Shown piece after piece: positions 1 through 5,657 of a stretch of DNA of 8,502 bases (positions are counted from its first letter, which is position 1; each line of letters opens with the position of its first letter). The notes under the pieces are model-generated. The model searched no databases. It saw only the letters and a program-made list of their open reading frames with translations, and had not been told where the DNA came from. Source of the DNA: Actinomycetota bacterium (GTDB lineage: Bacteria > Actinomycetota > Humimicrobiia > Humimicrobiales > Humimicrobiaceae); assembly GCA_023475715.1 (NCBI GenBank), contig JAMCVO010000254.1, positions 1 to 8,502 of the forward strand. Direction: 5' to 3'. Both the position numbers and the translations under genes were made by a program.

Positions 1-1214
1 GGTGAAGGTATAAATTTGTTCTCTATTACCCATACCGATATACATACAAGAAAGCCTGCAGTTAAGCCTATTATCATAGCAGAGATACTATTTACATAAG
101 CAGCCCCGGCAGTAATTCCGACAAGTCCGGCAAGTCCGCCGTTTGCAATCAATGTAGGGTCCGGTTTTTTATATTTTAACCATGTGTAGATCATTGCTGA
201 AAATGAGCCAAATGCGCCTGCAAGCATTGTATTGGTGGCTACGATTCCTATTCTTAAGTCTGTACCTGAAAGCGTGCTCCCTGCATTAAATGCAAACCAT
301 CCAAAGAAAAGAATTATTGTGCCGAACATCGCCATTGGAATATGATGACCGGGTATTGCTCTAGGTTTACCGTCTTTTCTAAATTTGCCGATTCTCGGAC
401 CAAGAATTATTGCACCGGTAAGAGCAATCATTCCACCCATTGCATGCACAACACCGGAGCCGGCAAAATCCAGTGCTCCGTGACCAAGACCCAGCTTTGA
501 ACCGAGCTGGGAAAGCCATCCTCCACCCCAAACCCAATTACCGTATAACGGGTAATATACCATAGAAATAAAAAAGGAAGATGCAACGATTGTTTTTAAC
601 TTAACACGCTCAGCCATAGAGCCTGTTGGAATTGTACAGGTTGTATCCATAAATACCATCTGGAAAAAAAATAATGCAAACACTGCTACATCATAGGTGG
701 TTCCGCTCAACAGGAACCCTTTATATCCAAGAATACCCCATCCGTTTATAGCAAGTTCCCTGCTTAATACTGCACTTCCTCCCAAAGTTGACAGCGCTCC
801 GACTCCTCCAAACATTAAGGCAAATCCTACAAAATAAAAACCTATTGCTCCTATAATGAACACAACAAAATTCATTGTCATAGTATGAGCAGCATTCTTG
901 GCACGTGTAAAACCTGTTTCAACCATTGCAAAACCGGCCTGGAAAAAGAATATCAGGAAAGCGCTTAAAAGAACCCAGACAAAATTAATGCCTGTTTTAT
1001 TTTTTCCGACCTGGTCTGATATTTCCTGTATGGAAGGTGCACCGGGAGTGCCGGATGATATATCTGAAGTCTTGCCGGTAATTGTTCCAGCAGGGTCTCC
1101 CAGGGAAGCATCATCTGCAAAAGCCAGCCTGGGAACAATCATAAATGTAACCAATGCAATAAAAATAATTGACAGGAATATTATCCTGTTTCTTTTAGAA
1201 TTAATACTTAACAT
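1..1214 (-). CDS. amt: Ammonium transporter Amt, C-terminus cut off by window edge
   Basis: Membrane channel that brings ammonium/ammonia into the cell. The frame is open from the ATG at 1214 to the window edge, giving 404 codons and no stop. Residues 1-33 look like a signal peptide (basic SKRNR, hydrophobic stretch, AFA before DD). A polar segment of about 40 residues follows, and the first channel helix starts near residue 77. Family hallmarks are QAGFAMVETGFTRAKN (92-107), MAERVKLK (200-207), DFAGSGVVH (249-257) and GWFAFNAGS (305-313). By alignment to E. coli AmtB, D249 is Asp160, H257 is the first pore histidine His168, and S313 is Ser219 of the recruitment site. The second pore histidine would lie beyond the window. 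The start is supported by AAGGAGA at 1226-1220. The PII gene lies upstream on the same strand, but a hairpin and a separate promoter lie between them, so this is probably its own transcript. Family assignment is secure. Confidence 0.96.
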   Translation of the reverse strand, partial: MLSINSKRNRIIFLSIIFIALVTFMIVPRLAFADDASLGDPAGTITGKTSDISSGTPGAPSIQEISDQVGKNKTGINFVWVLLSAFLIFFFQAGFAMVETGFTRAKNAAHTMTMNFVVFIIGAIGFYFVGFALMFGGVGALSTLGGSAVLSRELAINGWGILGYKGFLLSGTTYDVAVFALFFFQMVFMDTTCTIPTGSMAERVKLKTIVASSFFISMVYYPLYGNWVWGGGWLSQLGSKLGLGHGALDFAGSGVVHAMGGMIALTGAIILGPRIGKFRKDGKPRAIPGHHIPMAMFGTIILFFGWFAFNAGSTLSGTDLRIGIVATNTMLAGAFGSFSAMIYTWLKYKKPDPTLIANGGLAGLVGITAGAAYVNSISAMIIGLTAGFLVCISVWVIENKFIPS

Positions 1215-1263
1215 AAAATTCTCCTTTCATTATGCAGTGATATTTTTAAATTGAAATCAATTA

Positions 1264-1327
1264 TGTGAGGATTATAAGATATGATTATTAAATCAGTGTT
1301 ACGAAAATGTTAAATTTTTGTAAACAG
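1264..1327 (-). promoter_or_regulatory. amt promoter with GlnR-like three-half-site operator
   Basis: On the minus strand a perfect TATAAT lies at 1276-1271, about 57 nt before the amt start. The -35 position (1299-1294) reads ACACTG, far from TTGACA, so the promoter looks activator-dependent. Overlapping and extending upstream of the -35 is an array that on the plus strand reads GTTAC (1298-1302), six bases, GTTAA (1309-1313), six bases, GTAAAC (1320-1325), which is an exact 11-bp period. The same array occurs before the PII gene. Half-sites with n6 spacing are the known layout of actinobacterial GlnR operators (GTnAC-n6-GaAAC); reading this as GlnR is inference. The predicted transcript start is near 1264. 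Confidence 0.7.
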
Positions 1328-1359
1328 TTCTAAAGAAAATAGATTTGTACTTATTAATT

Positions 1360-1401
1360 AAAACAAGGCATATCCTTAAAAATTTTTAAGTATATGCCTT
1401 G
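1360..1401 (-). terminator. Intrinsic terminator after the PII gene
   Basis: Positions 1364-1401 form a 38-bp palindrome with a single mismatch (C1374 against T1391). The GC-containing base is CAAGGCATAT paired with its complement, and the centre is AT-only. On the minus strand it is followed by TTTTAATTAATAA (1363 downward), a modest U-tract. It lies about 90 nt after the PII stop and ahead of the amt promoter, so it most likely ends the PII transcript. On the plus strand it is followed by AAATTCTG, so it is not a good terminator in that direction. A regulatory role in readthrough to amt is possible but not shown. Confidence 0.65.
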
Positions 1402-1491
1402 AAATTCTGATGTTGCCATTATTGCATTGTCTTATTTTGCAAAAATCACAACAATTAAAGAAACATTAAGTATAATAGAGAATGATTTGAA

Positions 1492-1833
1492 TTATCCGAT
1501 AGCTTCCGGACCTTCTTCGCCCGTTCTTATCCTTATGCATCTGGGAAGATCAAGGATAAAAATTTTGCCATCACCAATTTTCCCTGTAAATGCCCCTTTT
1601 CTTATCGCTTTTATTGTTCTTTCCACAAAGTCCTCGTTAACAGCAATTTCGAGTCTTACTTTCTTGATCAGGTTTACCTCTGAAATTACCCCGCGGTAAG
1701 TCTCAGTGTAGCCTTTTTGCTGCCCGCAACCCATAACATCAGAAATGGTCATTTTAAAAACTTCTGCATCAAATAGGGCTTTTTTTACGTCAGGGAGCTT
1801 ATGTGGCTGGATCATTGCAATTATCAATTTCAT
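1492..1833 (-). CDS. glnK: PII nitrogen regulatory protein (GlnB/GlnK family)
   Basis: Trimeric cytosolic sensor of ATP/ADP and 2-oxoglutarate that binds target proteins through its T-loop. In this setting the expected partner is the Amt channel. The 113 residues match the usual PII length of about 112. Visible hallmarks are the GCGQQKG segment with Q39 and K40, T-loop YRG at 46-48, K58, the ligand-binding [10 protein letters not shown] at 83-92, and the C-terminal RIRTGEEG with R101 and R103. The nucleotide and 2-oxoglutarate pocket therefore looks intact. Position 51, the tyrosine uridylylated in proteobacteria and adenylylated in actinobacteria, is serine here, while Tyr46 is kept. The start is supported by AAGGAGA at 1847-1841. 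The gene has its own promoter and lies just upstream of amt; glnK is chosen over glnB because of that linkage, not because the sequence separates the two. No glnD is visible. Confidence 0.95.
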   Translation of the reverse strand: MKLIIAMIQPHKLPDVKKALFDAEVFKMTISDVMGCGQQKGYTETYRGVISEVNLIKKVRLEIAVNEDFVERTIKAIRKGAFTGKIGDGKIFILDLPRCIRIRTGEEGPEAIG

Positions 1834-1864
1834 TACTTTCTCTCCTTGAATATTTTTTAATGTC

Positions 1865-1927
1865 AGGATTAATTTTAATCCAAAATTTTTTCAGGCATGT
1901 TACAGCGGTGTTAAATCTTTGTAAACA
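1865..1927 (-). promoter_or_regulatory. PII gene promoter with the same three-half-site operator
   Basis: The plus strand shows GTTAC (1899-1903), six bases, GTTAA (1910-1914), six bases, GTAAACA (1921-1927). This copies the amt element base for base in the half-sites and in most of the second spacer. On the minus strand TAAAAT at 1877-1872 matches the -10 consensus in five of six bases and lies 22 bp from the array, exactly as in the amt promoter. The -35 position (1900-1895) reads ACATGC and is again poor, which suggests activation. A palindrome with 7-bp arms (GGATTAA, two bases, TTAATCC; 1866-1881) overlaps the -10 and could be a second site, but it is absent at amt. The predicted leader is about 31 nt. 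Confidence 0.65.
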
Positions 1928-1961
1928 ATAACTTGCATATCCAATTATATTTGCACTATTT

Positions 1962-3692
1962 TTAAGGATCTTTTGATGACTTTTTCTCATCAAGATAGTC
2001 TTTCATTTCATTGCTTCCCATCGTATTGGCAATATCTTCTTTTTCGAGCCATCCCTTTCGCGCTGTATTTACCCCGAATTTATATTCATGAAAACCTTCA
2101 ATATGGTGAGCATCAGGATTGATAAATATTTTTACTCCCTTTTCTTTAGCATATTTGCATGCTCTCCAGTCAAGATCCAGCCTGAACGGACTTGCATTTA
2201 TCTCAAGGTCTACCTTATACTCCCGGGCAGCATCAATTACTTCAATAATATCTACATTATAAGGATCACGTGCCAAAAGAAGCCTGCCGGTAGGATGAGC
2301 AAGCATAGTGGAATATTTGTTAGACATAGCTTTTATGATTCTTTCGGTCATCAGTTTTTGGCTCATATTGAAATTAGAATGGATTGCAATTATGACAAAA
2401 TCAAATTTTTTAAGTATTTCATCAGGATAATCAAGATTGCCATCTGAAAGTATATCGGACTCTATACCTTTAAATATTTTAAAATCTTCCTGCGTTGAAT
2501 TCAGCAGATCTATTTCGTCCAGATAAAACTCTATATCTTCATCCTTTATCCCGCCTGCATAACGTGCAGTTTTGCTATGGTCCGCAACCCCGCAATATTC
2601 AAACCCCATTTTTTTTAATTCATTACAGGCTTGTTCGAGTGACATTTTTCCATCGCTTCTGTTGGTATGGAAATGAAAAATGCCTTTTATATCTCCTAAT
2701 TCCACCAGTTTAGGGATATTTTTATTTAGTGCGGCTTCCAACTCACCGGTATTTTCTCTGATTTCCGGCGGGATATAATCCATTCCAAAAACCCTAAAAA
2801 TTTCTTCTTCGCTTTTGCATTCAATAAGCTTACCATTCCTGAAAAGCCCATATTCATTCATTTTAATGTCATTTTTTTTAGCCATCGATCTCATCGCAGT
2901 GTTATGCTCCTTGCTGCCTGTAAAATGATGCAGGGCGTAGGGGTATTGACTGTCGCTGACTGTCCTGATATCTGCATTTACTTGCGATTTTAATCTTATG
3001 CTAGACTTGGTATCTCCTTTTGCGATTACTTCTTCTGCCTCTTCAACACTTGTAAACATATCCATCACTTCCTGAGGATTTTTTGTGCTTGCCACAATGT
3101 CAATATCTTTGACAATTTCATTTTTCCTCCTGATGCTTCCACCAAGGCTGGATCTTATGACAGATGGCAAGTCAGCAATTTTTTCATGCAGCTTTTGTGC
3201 TTCTTCTATTACGCTTGCAAATAAGAACTTTTCCCTGAATCTATTTAAAAGCTCAATCCCTTTGAGTATGTTTTCCTGTGTTTTTTGTCCAAAATTAGGC
3301 AGGTTCAATAATTTATTTTCAAGACAGGCACATTCAAGCTCATCAATGGTGGTTATTTCAAGGTTATCATATAAATATTTTATTTTTTTCGGGCCAAGTT
3401 TGGGTATTTTCATCATCTGGTGAAGGCTTGGCGGGGTGGAATTTTTAAGGTCTTCGTATAATTTCAAACTTCCGGTTTCAGCAAGGGTCTTAATCTGTTC
3501 CGCAATGTGTGTACCGATGCCTTTTATTTTTTTCAGTTCGACCAGAGTAGTGCTTTTATTTATATCAATACCAGACATTTCAAGTGCCCGGGCAGCATTA
3601 GCATAAGCTCTTATTTTGAAAAAGTTCTCATCCATAATTTCGTAAATAATACTGATTTCGTTTAATAATTTTACGATTTCTTTTTTATCCAT
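1962..3692 (-). CDS. polX: DNA polymerase/3'-5' exonuclease PolX, canonical copy
   Basis: Family X polymerase fused to a PHP metallo-phosphoesterase domain. In Bacillus subtilis this enzyme fills short gaps and has 3'-5' exonuclease and AP-endonuclease activities in base excision repair. The length of 576 aa is normal (about 570). Three helix-hairpin-helix segments are visible (about 53-67, 94-110, 130-145). The polymerase core has GGS (184-186), RR (188-189), catalytic D196 and D198, the third carboxylate D241 followed by R243, and FTGSKEHN at 257-264 with R268. NEYG at 279-282 follows. PHP ligands are all present: H340, H342, D347, H372, E411, H438, H466, D527 and H529. The ATG at 3692 gives an N-terminus aligning with PolX homologues, although no clear Shine-Dalgarno is seen. 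It is last in a pcm-DUF763-polX cluster, 36 nt after the DUF763 stop, so probably co-transcribed. It ends 128 nt before the PII start. Confidence 0.96.
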   Translation of the reverse strand: MDKKEIVKLLNEISIIYEIMDENFFKIRAYANAARALEMSGIDINKSTTLVELKKIKGIGTHIAEQIKTLAETGSLKLYEDLKNSTPPSLHQMMKIPKLGPKKIKYLYDNLEITTIDELECACLENKLLNLPNFGQKTQENILKGIELLNRFREKFLFASVIEEAQKLHEKIADLPSVIRSSLGGSIRRKNEIVKDIDIVASTKNPQEVMDMFTSVEEAEEVIAKGDTKSSIRLKSQVNADIRTVSDSQYPYALHHFTGSKEHNTAMRSMAKKNDIKMNEYGLFRNGKLIECKSEEEIFRVFGMDYIPPEIRENTGELEAALNKNIPKLVELGDIKGIFHFHTNRSDGKMSLEQACNELKKMGFEYCGVADHSKTARYAGGIKDEDIEFYLDEIDLLNSTQEDFKIFKGIESDILSDGNLDYPDEILKKFDFVIIAIHSNFNMSQKLMTERIIKAMSNKYSTMLAHPTGRLLLARDPYNVDIIEVIDAAREYKVDLEINASPFRLDLDWRACKYAKEKGVKIFINPDAHHIEGFHEYKFGVNTARKGWLEKEDIANTMGSNEMKDYLDEKKSSKDP

Positions 3693-3728
3693 TATTTTCT
3701 ATTTAGTGTTGTAAGTATTATCGTAGAT

Positions 3729-4823
3729 CTATTTATTACTATAAAAAACTGACAATCTTTTTATAGCTTTTATTTTTTCAGTTCTTTCAATTTTACTGTC
3801 TCTGACAGCCCTGTGAAGAATTTCTATTGATCTGTCATAATTTTCTCTATCCACGGGATACGGAATGCCATCCTTGCCTCCATGCGCAAAACTGAACCTG
3901 ACGGGATCTTTAATGCTGTATTTCACACCATAAATCAATTCAGAAATTAATGCCAGTGCCCTTATCGTCTTGGGTCCCACACCTTTCATGGAAAGAAGTT
4001 TTTCGAAATTTTGAGGTTTTTGGTCATAAGCAGATACAAGTATTTTTTGGAACCTGTTTGTATCTATATCTGCAGTAGTTACGAAGTGTCTGGAAGGAAG
4101 GCTGTAATGTTTTTCCCCGTAGTCTTTAATCTTTTTTAAATCTCTGAGCACTTTTTCAGGATTTTCGCATGAAAGCTCTGAAATTGTCTTTCGTGCATTT
4201 TCGCTGTCTTTATCTACAAGATTAAGTATTGCTGCAACTTTGTCACAGCAGATTGCAGAATGTGGTTCTATTACAAGATCCGTAAGCTTACTGCTAAGCC
4301 AGTGGTATCTCCTTGCCAGATGGTTCTCTTCATTCATGCCCTGCTGTACGACTGCCCATTTTTTGCCGTCTTTGGTAAAAAAGAAACAATGGTGGTAAAG
4401 CTGATAACCATCCTGAAGAGCAGTGCTGTCAACTTTGGCAGCCATTTTGCTGCTGTAAACAAGGTTGGAAAAATCATTGCCGACCTCCTCACCGGCTTTT
4501 TCAATTTCTGAAGGGGTTTTTCTTGAAGTTCCTCCCTTGCCTCCCGCAATGTATAGCCCCAGATCTTTCTCCAGTCCTTTGGAGGCTTCTTTTAAAGCGC
4601 CGCATACCGTTGTTGTTACCCCGCTTGAATGCCAGTCAAAACCAAGGACACAACCCAGAGCTTGAAACCACAGGGGATCGGAGATTCTTTCAAGAACTTC
4701 GACAGCGCCGTATTCTGAAACCATGAGCATCAGAATTTCCCTTGAAAGGTTTCTCATTCTTGTAAAAAGCCAGAAAGGCGCTTTTCCGCCGTGCAGCGGT
4801 AAGGTTATAGTTCCGGTTTTCAT
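3729..4823 (-). CDS. DUF763 protein with helix-hairpin-helix, putative DNA repair factor
   Basis: Member of the uncharacterised DUF763 family, found in archaea and scattered, mostly anaerobic or thermophilic, bacteria. No biochemical role is known to me. The N-terminus MKTGTITLPLHGGKAPFWLF is the family signature and fixes the start at 4823. Other conserved-looking stretches are GFDWHSSGVTT (61-71), GGKGGTS (94-100), KVDSTALQDGYQLYHH (130-145), WAVVQQGMN (156-164) with ARRYHW (170-175), and SRHFVTTADID (244-254). A helix-hairpin-helix (LLSMKGVGPKTIRALAL, about 276-292) is visible, a motif that normally binds the DNA backbone. No signal peptide or membrane segment is seen. It starts 15 nt after the pcm stop without a visible ribosome site, suggesting translational coupling, and precedes polX by 36 nt. 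The HhH and polX linkage suggest a DNA-directed role, possibly nuclease or glycosylase-like; this is inference. Confidence 0.92.
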   Translation of the reverse strand: MKTGTITLPLHGGKAPFWLFTRMRNLSREILMLMVSEYGAVEVLERISDPLWFQALGCVLGFDWHSSGVTTTVCGALKEASKGLEKDLGLYIAGGKGGTSRKTPSEIEKAGEEVGNDFSNLVYSSKMAAKVDSTALQDGYQLYHHCFFFTKDGKKWAVVQQGMNEENHLARRYHWLSSKLTDLVIEPHSAICCDKVAAILNLVDKDSENARKTISELSCENPEKVLRDLKKIKDYGEKHYSLPSRHFVTTADIDTNRFQKILVSAYDQKPQNFEKLLSMKGVGPKTIRALALISELIYGVKYSIKDPVRFSFAHGGKDGIPYPVDRENYDRSIEILHRAVRDSKIERTEKIKAIKRLSVFYSNK

Positions 4824-4838
4824 ATCATCATTATTATT

Positions 4839-5480
4839 TCAATCAGGTCTTCGAGTGAGTGGGACAAAAGCGACATCGCTAATCTTTATTGTAGAAAGTT
4901 TGCCGTTTTTCTTGATAATTTTTAAAAGAACCTGATTCCATCCGGCAGGTCCTGAAGGAACAACCATGATTCCATTATCCTTAAGCTGATCAATTAGAGG
5001 TGGCGGAATTTCTTCAGGTGCAGCGGTGACTATAATTCTGTCAAAAGGAGAATATTCCTTCCATCCGAAATAGCCATCTCTGCTGGCCAGTGAAATGTTC
5101 TTATAACCCGAAAGTATTTTTTTTGCTCTTTCATATAGCGGGATAACTATTTCTATGCTGTAAACCTTTTTTGCAATTTCAGCCAAGATGGCTGTTTGAT
5201 AGCCTGAACCTGTACCTATTTCCAGAACAGTTTCGTCTCCCTCCAGCTCAAGACTTTCAGTCATAAGTGCTACAATATATGGTTGTGAAATAGTCTGGCC
5301 ATATCCGATTGGGAGGGGTCTGTCATTATAAGCATAAGAATAGGAATCTTCGTTTACAAAATTTTCGCGCGGTACTTTGCCAAAAGCCTCAAGAACTTTA
5401 TTGTCAGAAATTCCTCTGGCCATGATCTGTTCAGTCACCATTTTTTTTCTCAGGCTTTTAAAATCTATTCTTTCTTTCAT
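4839..5480 (-). CDS. pcm: Protein-L-isoaspartate O-methyltransferase
   Basis: Cytosolic repair enzyme that transfers methyl from S-adenosylmethionine to isoaspartyl residues in damaged proteins, starting their return to aspartyl form. The 213 residues are the normal length. Diagnostic segments are GYGQTISQPYIVALM (59-73), where the family's active-site loop lies, SAM motif I VLEIGTGSGYQTAILA (84-99), the acidic residue after VYSIE (about 106-110), FDRIIVTAAPEEIPPPLI (145-162), and the C-terminal VPLTR (207-211). The ATG at 5480 is accepted because the N-terminal helix (FKSLRKKMVTEQIMARGI) is complete, although no strong Shine-Dalgarno precedes it. It is the first gene of the minus-strand cluster with DUF763 and polX. 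Linkage to DNA repair genes suggests a general damage or survival unit, which is inference. Confidence 0.96.
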   Translation of the reverse strand: MKERIDFKSLRKKMVTEQIMARGISDNKVLEAFGKVPRENFVNEDSYSYAYNDRPLPIGYGQTISQPYIVALMTESLELEGDETVLEIGTGSGYQTAILAEIAKKVYSIEIVIPLYERAKKILSGYKNISLASRDGYFGWKEYSPFDRIIVTAAPEEIPPPLIDQLKDNGIMVVPSGPAGWNQVLLKIIKKNGKLSTIKISDVAFVPLTRRPD

Positions 5481-5657
5481 CGTCTATGCCGGTTTTGTGC
5501 CAATTTTTTTAAAATTTTATGCTATAATATCTTATTTTTAAAAATAGATAAAATGTTAAATTAACTTATCAATAGAATTAAACAATTTTAATTAATTATA
5601 TCATCAAATTTAGTATTTACTATTTGCCGTAAGTATTATTTGCAAAAAGCGGAAACG
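5481..5657. promoter_or_regulatory. Divergent AT-rich intergenic region, pcm versus second polX
   Basis: This 177-bp gap separates divergently transcribed genes and must hold promoters in both directions unless pcm is read from elsewhere. On the plus strand TATAAT at 5523-5528 is a possible -10 for the second polX, but no matching -35 is seen and the leader would be about 125 nt. On the minus strand TTGATA near 5573-5568 could be a -35 for pcm, with only weak -10 candidates downstream. A short palindrome GTTAAATTAAC lies at 5555-5565. Neither promoter can be placed firmly. The three-half-site element of the nitrogen genes is not present. Confidence 0.35.

Noticed and set aside
898..1254. 118-codon plus-strand frame opposite amt, with a hydrophobic C-terminus
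   Set aside because: It is the antisense shadow of the amt 5' half, which has full family hallmarks; the apparent membrane segment comes from reading the promoter region.
1799..1993. 64-codon minus-strand frame overlapping the PII start and the end of polX
   Set aside because: It runs through the promoter and operator region, overlaps two firm genes, and its product has no recognisable features.
1977..1993. Inverted repeat GATGA / TCATC at the end of polX as a terminator
   Set aside because: The stem is only five pairs, lies inside the coding sequence and is not followed by a U-tract.
4465..4935. Several overlapping plus-strand frames opposite DUF763 and pcm
   Set aside because: All lie antisense to conserved coding sequence and have no plausible domain.
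5485..5504. Sigma-54-like TGGCAC-n5-CGGCA on the minus strand upstream of pcm, with the correct GG to GC spacing
   Set aside because: The -12 element is poor and the transcript would start inside the pcm coding region, so chance is more likely.
5630..5639. Ten-base word GTAAGTATTA shared with 3711-3720, just upstream of the other polX
   Set aside because: It is short, in AT-rich DNA, and in opposite orientation relative to the two genes, so it is not convincing as a shared site.
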